From NCBI GenBank assembly GCA_050943735.1, contig JBMNPT010000006.1:69691-133690 (forward strand): a stretch of DNA of 64,000 nt, written 5' to 3'. The notes under the pieces are model-generated. The model had not been told where the DNA came from and ran no database searches. It worked only from the letters and a program-made list of their open reading frames with translations. The position numbers were made by a program, and so were the translations under genes. Origin of the DNA: JBMNPT01 sp050943735 (lineage in GTDB: Bacteria > Bacillota > Clostridia > Oscillospirales > RGIG577). Shown one piece after another: positions 8,709 to 16,799 of the stretch. The stretch's first letter is position 1, and each line of letters opens with the position of its first letter.

Positions 8709-9713
8709 TCATCGTCTGTCCCGCTGACGGGCCCGTTCCTTGTTCATTTCATCATACCGCTCATACGCCCGGATGATCTTCATCACCAGCTCATGCCGCA
8801 CCACATCCCGGTCGGTGAACTGACAGATTTCAATGTCGTCAATCCCCCGGAGCACCTTCATAGCCTCCTTGAGGCCGGATTTCTTCCCCGCGGGCAGGTC
8901 GATCTGGGTCACGTCACCGGTGATGATGGCCTTGGAATTGTTGCCCAATCGGGTAAGGAACATTTTCATCTGCTCCGGTGTGGTGTTCTGGGCCTCATCC
9001 AGAATGATGAAGCTGTCATCCAGCGTCCGGCCCCGCATATAGGCCAGAGGAGCCACTTCAATGTTGCCCTTTTCCAGATGTTTCTGATAGGTCTCCCCGC
9101 CAAACATATCGAACAGGGCATCATAGAGGGGCCGCAGATAGGGGTCCACCTTACTCTGCAGATCCCCCGGCAAAAAGCCCAGATTTTCCCCAGCCTCCAC
9201 CGCCGGACGGGTGAGGATGATACGGCTGACCTCTTTCTTCAGGAAGGAGGACACCGCCATGGCCACCGCCAGATAGGTTTTTCCGGTACCCGCCGGACCG
9301 ATGCCCAGCACAATGGTATTGTTCCGGATGGCGTCCACATATTTCTTCTGTCCCACCGTTTTGGCTTTGATGGGCTTGCCCCGGGAGGTGACACACACGC
9401 TCTCTCCCAGGGTTTTGACCACATCTTCATCTGCACCTTCCCGCACCATGGCAATGCAATACCGCACACTCTGGGAGGTGAGTTTTTCTCCTTTGGCTGC
9501 CAGTTTTACCAGATTTTCCAGCACTTTCTGCGCCAAAAAAACCCCTTCACTTTCTCCCGTCACTTTGAGGCACTCATCCCGCCCCACAATGGTGACGCCA
9601 AATTCCTTTTCTACCAATTTACTGTTTTCGTCAAAACTGCCCAGTACGTTGAACAGTTCATCCGCTGTTTCCACCCGAACCTGACTTTCCGCCATACCAT
9701 TCTCTCCCTGCAT
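8709..9713 (-). CDS. phoH: PhoH family ATPase
   Basis: PhoH-like protein (334 aa), a cytosolic RNA-associated P-loop ATPase. Walker A is GIGPAGTGKTYL (about 137-148) and Walker B is FIILDEAQN, with the family feature VEAGENLGFLPGD. An N-terminal KH-like region precedes the ATPase. Two starts are possible, ATG at 9713 (AGGAAGG upstream, inside the end of yqfD) or ATG at 9695 (AGGGAGA upstream). The phoH-ybeY order is conserved, and yqfC-yqfD precede it as in Bacillus. Confidence 0.94.
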   Translation of the reverse strand: MQGENGMAESQVRVETADELFNVLGSFDENSKLVEKEFGVTIVGRDECLKVTGESEGVFLAQKVLENLVKLAAKGEKLTSQSVRYCIAMVREGADEDVVKTLGESVCVTSRGKPIKAKTVGQKKYVDAIRNNTIVLGIGPAGTGKTYLAVAMAVSSFLKKEVSRIILTRPAVEAGENLGFLPGDLQSKVDPYLRPLYDALFDMFGGETYQKHLEKGNIEVAPLAYMRGRTLDDSFIILDEAQNTTPEQMKMFLTRLGNNSKAIITGDVTQIDLPAGKKSGLKEAMKVLRGIDDIEICQFTDRDVVRHELVMKIIRAYERYDEMNKERARQRDRR

Positions 9714-9714
9714 T

Positions 9715-10914
9715 TCATAAACCTTCCTGTGTCAACGGCGGCAGCAGCGGCTGTTCCACTGCGATGTTCTCCTCACATTCCCACTGGATGGTCCCGGTCA
9801 CACCTTCGGGTCCCACCTCATAACTGGTTTCCTCCTGCACAATTTCCACTCCCGGATGTTCCTCCGCAAAGTCGTCTCGTGCCCGGTCAAACATCTGCTC
9901 CACCGCCTCCTGCTGGCTCAGCTGTTCCACCTGCTCCTCCACCTCCGCATAACGGGTGCGGTACAGCGTAATGGGCAAGCTCTTGCCAAACAGGCGCACT
10001 GTTTCCACGTCTCTCATTTTATCATATTTCTCATAGGGAATACCACTGATTTTTGATAAATTTATCCGCCAGCCAAAGATCTGCACATCGGTGTGGGTGA
10101 TGGACTGTCCGGTGGGAATCCGTTGTACCACCTGAAACGCCTGGCTGCACTCTTTATTATAATAAGTGGTTGCATACACTTCTCCAAAGGCATGAACCAT
10201 ACGATACCCGGTGATGTTGCTGTCCAAAATCCCACTGGCCAGCAATTGTCCCTGGCGCACCGCTTCTCCAGGACGTACCATCCAATCCCCCAATTGCACC
10301 TGTACCCGGGTGATCTGGCCATCCCGGGCTGCCACCAGATTGCAGGGTTTTTCCAATTCCACTCTGGGGGTGACCGGATTGCGGTCCCTCAGATCCACAT
10401 ACACTTCGGTGCCCCGCCGGGTGATGCCGCAATAGACAATCTCATCATGGTCCAGCACCACGGCACTCTCCAGGTGGCTAGTGTCCACATCCATAATCCA
10501 GGCGCCCACATACAGCCCCCGTCCTTTGAGGTAATCCAGCATCTCCACCGGATCACACTGACTATCCCCCACAATGTACACCGCCCATACCACCTGGCTG
10601 CTCACCCACAGCGACGCGGCAAACGCCAGCGCCAGCAATACAAACACCTTGCGCCGCCGGTACTTTTTCACGTCATGAGCCAACCCTGTCTGCCGCCGCA
10701 CCGTCACTTGACAGTGTACCCGCTGCGCCAGCTCTTCCAGTTTGGACCTCTGCCACACCGGCAGACAAAAAAGCAGTTCTCCTTTTCGGTGACGGATATC
10801 CCACAGATCAAGTCCCTGCCGGGCGCAGAGATTGAGCAGCCGCTCTCCCCCCTCACCCGTCACACAAATTTCCAGATATCCCAGCAGCCGCCGGGCCAGA
10901 TTCAGGATCAACAC
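9715..10914 (-). CDS. yqfD: sporulation protein YqfD
   Basis: YqfD (399 aa) is a membrane-anchored sporulation protein needed for forespore engulfment-stage development in Bacillus and expressed in the mother cell under sigma-E. One clear transmembrane segment (FVLLALAFAASLWVSSQVVW, about residues 90-109) follows an RRR-rich cytosolic N-terminus. The remainder is extracytoplasmic, with repeated YIVGD and GxxxY patterns. A GTG start at 10914 is chosen because GGAGG lies 7 bases upstream; the ATG 15 bases earlier has no site. It is cotranscribed with yqfC. Confidence 0.9.
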   Translation of the reverse strand: MLILNLARRLLGYLEICVTGEGGERLLNLCARQGLDLWDIRHRKGELLFCLPVWQRSKLEELAQRVHCQVTVRRQTGLAHDVKKYRRRKVFVLLALAFAASLWVSSQVVWAVYIVGDSQCDPVEMLDYLKGRGLYVGAWIMDVDTSHLESAVVLDHDEIVYCGITRRGTEVYVDLRDRNPVTPRVELEKPCNLVAARDGQITRVQVQLGDWMVRPGEAVRQGQLLASGILDSNITGYRMVHAFGEVYATTYYNKECSQAFQVVQRIPTGQSITHTDVQIFGWRINLSKISGIPYEKYDKMRDVETVRLFGKSLPITLYRTRYAEVEEQVEQLSQQEAVEQMFDRARDDFAEEHPGVEIVQEETSYEVGPEGVTGTIQWECEENIAVEQPLLPPLTQEGL

Positions 10915-10940
10915 CCTTGTTCCTCCCATCCCGATGAACT

Positions 10941-11237
10941 TCAGCCGATGAACTCCACCGCTGTGATTTCTCCGCTGATGAGCAAGCTTTCACTGCGCAG
11001 ATTCCGCAGTGTAAGCCCCTGCCCCGTAATCCGGATGATACAGCGGCCGCCGCTCACCCGCACCTCCTGTTCATCGTATCCAATCAGTCCCCGGCAATTT
11101 TCTAACAGGATCTCCCGATTGCCGGACATCTCCACATGGGGCAGGTCCAGTACCGCCTCCACTGGCAGCGAAAGCCACGCTCCCCATTTGGCTCGCCGGT
11201 CTTCACTCCGGGTGCCTGACCGTTTCTCCTTGCCCAT
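10941..11237 (-). CDS. yqfC: sporulation protein YqfC
   Basis: A 98-residue YabP/YqfC-family protein, partner of yqfD in the sigma-E sporulation regulon. The family pattern is visible as LPVEAVLDLPHVEMSGNREI, then YDEQEVRVSGG and a C-terminal LLISGEITAVEF. The ATG at 11237 is preceded by AGGGAGGTGAG; the open frame runs 14 codons further but without a site. The stop is 26 bases before the yqfD GTG. It is transcribed divergently from ylbJ. Confidence 0.9.
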   Translation of the reverse strand: MGKEKRSGTRSEDRRAKWGAWLSLPVEAVLDLPHVEMSGNREILLENCRGLIGYDEQEVRVSGGRCIIRITGQGLTLRNLRSESLLISGEITAVEFIG

Positions 11238-11255
11238 GGACTCACCTCCCTGCCC

Positions 11256-11311
11256 GACTATTTCCGCCGGTTGATTCATAGTATTCTATGAGGTGATCCC
11301 ATTGAATAGTC
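11256..11311. promoter_or_regulatory. divergent sigma-E-like promoter pair (yqfC / ylbJ)
   Basis: Plus strand: GACTATTT (11256-11263), 13 bases, then CATAGTAT (11277-11284), leading to ylbJ. Minus strand: GACTATTC (11311-11304), 13 bases, then CATAGAAT (11290-11283), leading to yqfC. The pattern matches the Bacillus sigma-E consensus KMATATT-N14-CATACANT with one or two mismatches per box. The -10 boxes overlap in the palindrome TCATAG-TATT-CTATGA. Both flanking genes are known sigma-E targets in Bacillus, so the call is strong although inferred. Confidence 0.75.
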
Positions 11312-12444
11312 GTCTTTCCCGTTTGACTTCCCTGATGCCGGGCCTTCTGACACTGGCTGCCATGGGACTGGTACTGGCTTTTCCCATGCGGGCACAGGAA
11401 AGCGCCCGTCATACCCTGCTGCTGTGCGCCCAGGTGGTGCTGCCCTCCCTCTTCCCCTTCTTTGTGCTGTCCGCTCTGCTCACCCGCAGCGGTGTAGCGC
11501 AATGGCTCTCCCGGCTACTGGGGCCAGCTGTCACATTGGCCTTCCGGCTGCCGCCCTGCTGTGCCCTGCCTTTGCTGCTGGGAATGATCAGCGGGTACCC
11601 AGTGGGAGCGGTCACCGTAGCCCAGCTGTGTGAGCAGGGCCAGTGCAGCCGTCAGGATGCCTCCCGTATGCTGGCCCTCTGCAACAACACCGGACCGGCC
11701 TTTGTGGTATCCAGCGTGGGAGCGGGACTGCTGGGTAACCCCACCCTGGGCTGGCTGTTGTACGGGGTACACATTCTCTCCTCTCTGCTGTGCGGAGCCT
11801 TGATGTCCTGCTTCACCCCCCGGCCCGACTCCCGACAAGCCCCCCTCTGTCTGCCGGTCACCGGCTCCCCCCTGACACTGTTGGTGGATTCCGTCACCAC
11901 CAGTGTCCACAGTATTTTACAGGTGTGCGGATTTATTCTGTTCTTCGGCATTGGAGTGGACCTGCTGGATTATGCCGGACTGTTCCGGTTGGCGGGGAAC
12001 GCGCTTTCCCTCCTGTTTCCAGTGGACCCCATGCTCCTCTCCCGTCTGCTGCCGGGTCTTTTGGAAGTCACCGCCGGTGTATCGGGCTGCTCCGCGTTTG
12101 GCGCCACCCTCAGCACGCTGGTGCTCATGGAGATGATGCTCTCTTTCGGAGGGCTGTGTGTACTGGCTCAGGTGGGCAGCGTAGTGGCTCCTCTGGAGCT
12201 CTCTCTTCGCCCTTACCTAGTGGGCAAAACCCTCACCGCTCTGCTCTCTGGTCTGCTGCTGTACATTCTCCTGCTGCTCTCTCCCTCTCTGGCCCAGGCC
12301 TTCGCCTGGAATGACCCCTTTCTGGAGCTGCCGGGGCCTCTGCCCATGCTGCAAACCTATCTGGCTCTTTTTGCCGCGGCCGGCACCTGTCTATTCCTGT
12401 TCTCTCTGTTTTGGCAAACCTTGCGCAGGCTGCTGCGCCGCTGA
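11302..12444 (+). CDS. ylbJ: sporulation integral membrane protein YlbJ
   Basis: YlbJ (380 aa) is a polytopic membrane protein with nucleoside-recognition (gate) domains, made in the mother cell and needed for spore cortex formation. Hydrophobic segments fill most of the length. Recognisable family blocks are VVLPSLFPFFVLS (about 45-57), LLGMISGYPVGAVT, and CNNTGPAFVVSSVG. A TTG start at 11302 with AGGTGA six bases upstream is preferred over an in-frame GTG at 11293 that overlaps that site. It is a single-gene unit that ends in a strong terminator. Confidence 0.92.
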   Translation: MNSRLSRLTSLMPGLLTLAAMGLVLAFPMRAQESARHTLLLCAQVVLPSLFPFFVLSALLTRSGVAQWLSRLLGPAVTLAFRLPPCCALPLLLGMISGYPVGAVTVAQLCEQGQCSRQDASRMLALCNNTGPAFVVSSVGAGLLGNPTLGWLLYGVHILSSLLCGALMSCFTPRPDSRQAPLCLPVTGSPLTLLVDSVTTSVHSILQVCGFILFFGIGVDLLDYAGLFRLAGNALSLLFPVDPMLLSRLLPGLLEVTAGVSGCSAFGATLSTLVLMEMMLSFGGLCVLAQVGSVVAPLELSLRPYLVGKTLTALLSGLLLYILLLLSPSLAQAFAWNDPFLELPGPLPMLQTYLALFAAAGTCLFLFSLFWQTLRRLLRR

Positions 12445-12472
12445 GGACGTCCTTCGGGACGTCCTCTTTTTT
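12443..12472 (+). terminator. ylbJ intrinsic terminator
   Basis: GAGGACGTCC, a TTCG tetraloop, GGACGTCCTC, then T6. It is a perfect 10-bp stem beginning at the ylbJ stop codon. Confidence 0.95.
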
Positions 12473-12494
12473 ATGAAAAAACAGAAAAAGCCTA

Positions 12495-12549
12495 TTGACA
12501 ACTGTGTATATAATGTTATACTGTATATATAGAGTAATTACAGTATAAC
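12495..12549 (+). promoter_or_regulatory. promoter and inverted-repeat operator of the ytrA-type operon
   Basis: TTGACA (12495-12500), 16 bases, TATACT (12517-12522). Overlapping the -10 is a perfect 11-bp inverted repeat: GTTATACTGTA (12515-12525), 13-base spacer, TACAGTATAAC (12539-12549). The inner core ACTGTA-N13-TACAGT has the same geometry as the AGTGTA-N13-TACACT site reported for Bacillus YtrA. Autorepression by the next gene is therefore likely. Confidence 0.85.
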
Positions 12550-12563
12550 AAGGAGTTGATCGG

Positions 12564-12938
12564 ATGGACATTCTCATCAGCAATGCCAGCGGCAAACCCA
12601 TCTACGAACAGATCACCTCCCAGATCAAGACCCTCATTCTCAACGGACAGCTGCAGGAAGGGGAAATGCTCCCCTCCATGCGGCAACTGGCCCGGGATCT
12701 GCGGGTGAGCGTCATCACCACCAAACGGGCCTATGAAGATCTGGAACGGGACGGCTTTATCAGCACAGTGGCCGGCAAAGGCTGTTTCGTACGGGCGCGC
12801 AATCTGGAACTGCTGCGGGAAGAGCAATTGCGCCGGGTACAGACCCTGCTGGAACAGGCAGTGGAGTTGGCCCGCAGCGGCGGCATCACACAGCAGGAAG
12901 TTATGGAAATGCTGGAGATTTTATACGGAGGCGAATGA
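12564..12938 (+). CDS. GntR-family regulator, YtrA subfamily
   Basis: A 124-residue short GntR regulator: winged helix-turn-helix (KPIYEQITSQIKTLI, then MLPSMRQLARDLRVSVITTK, then FISTVAGKGCFV) followed by only about 45 residues that form a dimerising helical tail. That architecture is the YtrA subfamily, which controls ABC exporters responding to cell-envelope stress. AAGGAG precedes the ATG. It ends one base before the ABC ATPase ATG and is the first gene of that operon, right after its own palindromic operator. Confidence 0.93.
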   Translation: MDILISNASGKPIYEQITSQIKTLILNGQLQEGEMLPSMRQLARDLRVSVITTKRAYEDLERDGFISTVAGKGCFVRARNLELLREEQLRRVQTLLEQAVELARSGGITQQEVMEMLEILYGGE

Positions 12939-12939
12939 T

Positions 12940-13794
12940 ATGAACAACGTGGAAGTACGCGATCTTTGCAAACAATTTGATCACTTTTCTCTCCGGAACG
13001 TGAATCTGGATGTACCAGCGGGCAGCATTGTGGGCTTTGTGGGAGAGAACGGAGCCGGCAAAACCACCACGCTCAAGCTCATCCTCAACCTGCTCCGCCG
13101 GGACGGTGGGGAAATCCGGCTGTTTGGCAAGGACAACATTCTGGAGGAATGTACGGTCAAACAGGACATCGGCGTGGTGTTTGATTCCGCCTGTTTTTCC
13201 GATCTGGCCCGTCTGAAGGATGTGGGGGCCATTTTGCGGCATCTGTATCAAAACTGGGATCAGGACTATTTTACCCAGCTGTGCCAGCGCTTTGAACTGC
13301 CGGAGGATCTGCAACTGAAAAAGTACAGCAAGGGCATGCGGATGAAACTCTCCATCGCGGCGGCCTTTGCCCATCATCCCCGTCTGCTGCTGCTGGACGA
13401 ACCCACCAGCGGACTGGACCCGGTGGTCCGGGCGGAAATCCTCGACCTGTTTCTGGAGTTCATCCAGGATGAAAGCCGCTCCATTCTGTTTTCCTCCCAC
13501 ATCACCAGCGACATCGAAAAGGTAGCGGACTATGTGGTGCTGCTCCACGATGGAGAGGTGGTGTGCAGCGAGTCCAAAGACCGTCTGCTCTATGAATACG
13601 GCGTGCTGAAGTGCTCCTCCGACCAGCTGTGGAAAATTCAGGAGGGAGACATTTTCCGGCTGCGGCGCACCTCTCATGGCTGCGAGATTCTGGTACAGGA
13701 TCGAGCCGCCATGGCACGCAAATACCCCGACTGTGTAATGGATCATCTGACCATTGAACAACTGATGCTGTTTTATACCAACAGGGAGGTGTGA
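12940..13794 (+). CDS. ABC transporter ATP-binding protein
   Basis: A 284-residue ABC ATPase. Walker A is GENGAGKTT (35-43), the signature is YSKGMRMKLS, Walker B is LLLLDEPTSGLDP, and the switch His lies in FSSHI. The roughly 80-residue C-terminal extension is typical for YtrB/BcrA-like export ATPases. The frame is open far upstream, but the ATG at 12940 has GGAGG upstream and gives normal family length. The following two membrane genes supply the permease. The substrate is unknown; an antibiotic or envelope-stress role is inferred from the regulator. Confidence 0.92.
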   Translation: MNNVEVRDLCKQFDHFSLRNVNLDVPAGSIVGFVGENGAGKTTTLKLILNLLRRDGGEIRLFGKDNILEECTVKQDIGVVFDSACFSDLARLKDVGAILRHLYQNWDQDYFTQLCQRFELPEDLQLKKYSKGMRMKLSIAAAFAHHPRLLLLDEPTSGLDPVVRAEILDLFLEFIQDESRSILFSSHITSDIEKVADYVVLLHDGEVVCSESKDRLLYEYGVLKCSSDQLWKIQEGDIFRLRRTSHGCEILVQDRAAMARKYPDCVMDHLTIEQLMLFYTNREV

Positions 13795-13797
13795 ACC

Positions 13798-14415
13798 ATG
13801 AAGGCCATGAAAGCCCTGCTGCTGCATGACTGGCTGTTCATCCGCCGGGACATCAAATGGCTTGCGCCTGTGATTGTGACAGGCATCCTTCTGGTCCCCG
13901 GCCTGGCCTATCCCTTTCTCAGTTATCTGCTGGGATTTTTGCCCATGAGTTTTGTGCGCAACAACATCCGCTGCGGCTGGTATGACCGGGTACGCTGCGC
14001 GGGAATCCCCCCGGCGGTGTGGCTGGGCGAACGCTATCTGCTGTGCGCCCTCTCCCTGCTGCTGGCAGTGGCGGTCCAGGGCATCGGCGGGTACACCCAG
14101 TCCTTCAATGGCGCCATTCTCACCTGCTTTGTCCTGACCCCCTCCTTCTCTCTCTTCAACATGATTCTGCTGCATCTGAGTCTATTTCTCGATGTGGTGG
14201 GCGCGGCTTTGACCGGTGTGCTGGCAGCTGTCATTTCCGCCATGCTTCTGGCTTCCACCGCCCTGCCCCTCTTTCTTCATCCGGAGCAACAGTTCCTCTC
14301 GTGGGTGCTTCCCCTGACGGGAGTCCTACTGCTGCTGGACCTGGTTCTCTGGCGGCATTCTCTGCGGCTCTACCGCCGCTCTCCATCCTTTGATCCCAAC
14401 AACAGTGAGGTGTAA
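13798..14415 (+). CDS. ABC-2-type permease subunit (first)
   Basis: A 205-residue integral membrane protein with about five to six hydrophobic segments (for example VIVTGILLVPGLAYPFLSYL and ALTGVLAAVISAMLLASTAL). It starts three bases after the ATPase stop, with a GGAGGTG site overlapping the end of the ATPase gene. No conserved catalytic residues are expected. With the next gene it most likely forms the membrane channel of the YtrA-controlled exporter. The sequence has no family name I can recall, so the role is by context. Confidence 0.75.
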   Translation: MKAMKALLLHDWLFIRRDIKWLAPVIVTGILLVPGLAYPFLSYLLGFLPMSFVRNNIRCGWYDRVRCAGIPPAVWLGERYLLCALSLLLAVAVQGIGGYTQSFNGAILTCFVLTPSFSLFNMILLHLSLFLDVVGAALTGVLAAVISAMLLASTALPLFLHPEQQFLSWVLPLTGVLLLLDLVLWRHSLRLYRRSPSFDPNNSEV

Positions 14416-14419
14416 TACT

Positions 14420-15055
14420 ATGAAAGGTCTACTCTACAGCGATTATATCAACTCCCGTTCCGGCTTCAAAATCTACACCGGTCTAGCCATTTTTTACACG
14501 CTGCTCTCCCTGATGGCATACAACGCCATCGACATTGGCGTTTTCATCCTGTTCTTTTTCTCGGCACTGACGCTGCAGCCCTTCTCCTACGATGAGATGA
14601 ACCAGTGGAAGCAATTTCTGGCCTCCACCCCGGTGGGCCGGCGCAAACTGGTACAGTCCCGTTATCTCTTTGCCCTGCTGTGCCTGCTGTACGGACTGGC
14701 GCTGAGTCTGCTGATGCAGCTGGTCAATCAGCTGTCCGGCGGTGCTTCTCTGCTGGTACAGGCTCCGGTGCTGCTGCTCTCCTTTTCTTTCATTCTGCTG
14801 ATGGTGAGTATTGATCTACCGCTGGTCTACCGGTGGGGCCCCGAAAAAGGCCGCATTATCATCATCGCCCTGCTGATTCTGCCCCTGATTGTCTTCACCG
14901 CCATTAGTACTCTGGACGGCATGGTAGAAGCACTCTCCGCCTTCCTGCTCACCTCCCATCTGCTGCTGCCGGTGGTAATGTTCCTGGTGGCGGTGGTTGC
15001 CTTCCTGCTCTCCCTGACTCTCTCCACCCGCATTTTCCTGCGCAAGGAGCTGTAA
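14420..15055 (+). CDS. ABC-2-type permease subunit (second)
   Basis: A 211-residue membrane protein resembling ABC-2 exporter permeases of the YtrC/YhcP kind. It begins MKGLLYSDYINSRS, has a characteristic cytosolic MNQWKQFLASTPVGRRKLVQSRYL segment (split; about residues 55-78) and about six transmembrane helices. The 'TPVGRRKLVQSRYL' stretch, where permeases of this family contact the ATPase, is the best evidence. The ATG at 14420 follows GTGAGGTG; the first permease stops five bases earlier. It is the last gene of the operon. Confidence 0.82.
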   Translation: MKGLLYSDYINSRSGFKIYTGLAIFYTLLSLMAYNAIDIGVFILFFFSALTLQPFSYDEMNQWKQFLASTPVGRRKLVQSRYLFALLCLLYGLALSLLMQLVNQLSGGASLLVQAPVLLLSFSFILLMVSIDLPLVYRWGPEKGRIIIIALLILPLIVFTAISTLDGMVEALSAFLLTSHLLLPVVMFLVAVVAFLLSLTLSTRIFLRKEL

Positions 15056-15163
15056 TGGCAGATTGCCCAAAAAATCTCTCTGATTTTGCACAGTGCCGCT
15101 CTACCCTCCCCCTGTCCCATGTGGTACAATCATACCAACAACATACCAAAGGAGTGGCTGTAA

Positions 15164-15529
15164 ATGATCCGTAAAATCAAAGACCATGTGCGCATTGTGG
15201 AAAATCTGGCCGGAGGCACCGGCGTCACCGAACTGCGGGACATCATCGTCAAGGATGAATTTCTGGGACATGGCCGGGTGTTCGCTCATATCATTGTCCA
15301 TCCCCACAGTTCCATCGGCTATCACCAGCATGTGCGGGAAACCGAGCCCTATTACATCATGAAGGGCACCGGTATTTTCATCGACAACGACGGCAGCCGC
15401 ACCCAGGTGGGCCCCGGCGATGTGTGCATCATCCGAGTGAACGACCATCACGGCATTGAAAACAACACCGATGAACCGTTGGAGCTCATCGCCATGGTGT
15501 ACAACGAAGCTGGTCGGCTGGACGAATAA
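15164..15529 (+). CDS. cupin-domain protein
   Basis: A 121-residue single cupin. The two cupin motifs are visible: HPHSSIGYHQHVRETEPYYI (metal-binding His pair and Glu, about residues 46-65) and the later PGDVCIIRVNDHHGIEN. Such small cupins bind a divalent metal and act as isomerases, dioxygenases or ligand sensors; the substrate cannot be told from sequence. AAAGGAG precedes the ATG, and a TACAAT -10-like box lies about 34 bases upstream. It stands alone and ends in a terminator. Confidence 0.9.
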   Translation: MIRKIKDHVRIVENLAGGTGVTELRDIIVKDEFLGHGRVFAHIIVHPHSSIGYHQHVRETEPYYIMKGTGIFIDNDGSRTQVGPGDVCIIRVNDHHGIENNTDEPLELIAMVYNEAGRLDE

Positions 15530-15541
15530 ACAAAACTTTTA

Positions 15542-15565
15542 CGGCCCCTCTGGGGCCGTTTTTCT
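15542..15565 (+). terminator. terminator after the cupin gene
   Basis: CGGCCCC, TCT loop, GGGGCCG, then a T-rich tract. The stem is perfect, 12 bases after the cupin stop. Confidence 0.9.
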
Positions 15566-15635
15566 TTTCCTCTGCTTTCCTTTTTCTTCTTCCGATGATA
15601 TACTGAAAGGTAGAATGAAAAAGGAGGCGGTTTTT

Positions 15636-16787
15636 TTGAGCTCCAACACCCGTCACGCCCGTATGCTGTGCGTCATCACAGTGCTGTTCTGGCTGTCGGT
15701 TTACACCTACATACCCATTCTCACCCCCTACACCTCTGGCCTGGGCATGAGTTATACCATGGCGGGTCTGGTGGTCAGTTCTTACGGTTTTATGCAGATG
15801 GTCTGCCGGATTCCCATTGCCATCTCCAGCGACCTGCTGGGCAAACGCAAGCTGTTTCTGGTGGCTGGTATTCTCTCTTCCCTGATCAGCTGTGCTGGAC
15901 TGTGGCTGTTCACCCAGCCGGTACTGGTGCTGATCTTCCGCGGAATGGCCGGTCTGGCAGTATCGGTATGGGCCATTTTTGTCACCCTGTACACCTCCTT
16001 TGCCAAAGGGCAGGATCACTCCAAAGCCATGGGCATCGTCAACGGCATGATGTGCGCCGGCCAGTTGTGCGGTCTGGTAGCAGGAGGCTTCATCGCCTTT
16101 GCGCTGGACTACCGTTCCACCTTTGCCGCCGGAGCCGTCGCCGCGATCATCGCGCTGGTTTTGTCCCTGAGCATCCCCGAAAGCGTCCCCGAAAAGAGCA
16201 GCGGAATCACCTTCCGTTCCCTCATCGCCCTGTTGGGCAACCGGGAATTGCTCTTTTTCTCCTCTATGGCCATGATTTTGCAGCTGGTCATCTATTCCGG
16301 GGCTTTCGGCTTTCTCTCCACCGTCCTCAAGGAAATGGGCATGGGAGAGATTGTGCTGGGGATGGCTCCGGCCTTCACCAGCCTGCCCACCGTTCTCTCC
16401 TCCTTCGCCTCCGGTTCGTATTTCAAGGAACGCTGGGGCATGAAACGCACACTGGTGGTGGCCTTTGTCACACTGGCTGTCACTTCCTATCTGGCGGTTT
16501 CGGTGCGCCATCTGGCCGCCATTTTGCTGCTGCAACTATTGGTAGGCTTCGCCCGGGGACTCATCCTCCCCTCCTGTACCGCTCTGGCCACCCGTTCGGT
16601 GGAACCCGCTCTGCGCTCTTCCGCCACCGGGTTTTTCCAGGCGGTGTATGGCATCGGCATGACGCTGGGACCGCTGGTCATCGGCATCGCCACCGATTAT
16701 TTCACCATGAACGCCGGATTTCTGCTGGTTTCCTGCATTGCCCTGCTGGGAGCGGTGCTGGTGGCGCTTCGGCCCATTCAGGACTAA
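15636..16787 (+). CDS. MFS transporter
   Basis: A 383-residue major facilitator with 12 predicted hydrophobic segments. The first loop 2-3 motif reads SSDLLGKRKLFLVAG (family pattern GxLaDrxGrr), and a second-half counterpart, SGSYFKERWGMKRTL, is visible. The TTG at 15636 is preferred because AAGGAGG is 8-9 bases upstream; an in-frame ATG at 15615 would lie ahead of that site. The substrate is unknown. The stop is 12 bases before rlmA, so the two may be cotranscribed; MFS pumps next to rRNA methylases sometimes act in drug tolerance, but this is inference. Confidence 0.88.
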   Translation: MSSNTRHARMLCVITVLFWLSVYTYIPILTPYTSGLGMSYTMAGLVVSSYGFMQMVCRIPIAISSDLLGKRKLFLVAGILSSLISCAGLWLFTQPVLVLIFRGMAGLAVSVWAIFVTLYTSFAKGQDHSKAMGIVNGMMCAGQLCGLVAGGFIAFALDYRSTFAAGAVAAIIALVLSLSIPESVPEKSSGITFRSLIALLGNRELLFFSSMAMILQLVIYSGAFGFLSTVLKEMGMGEIVLGMAPAFTSLPTVLSSFASGSYFKERWGMKRTLVVAFVTLAVTSYLAVSVRHLAAILLLQLLVGFARGLILPSCTALATRSVEPALRSSATGFFQAVYGIGMTLGPLVIGIATDYFTMNAGFLLVSCIALLGAVLVALRPIQD

Positions 16788-16799
16788 AGGAGGTGCACC

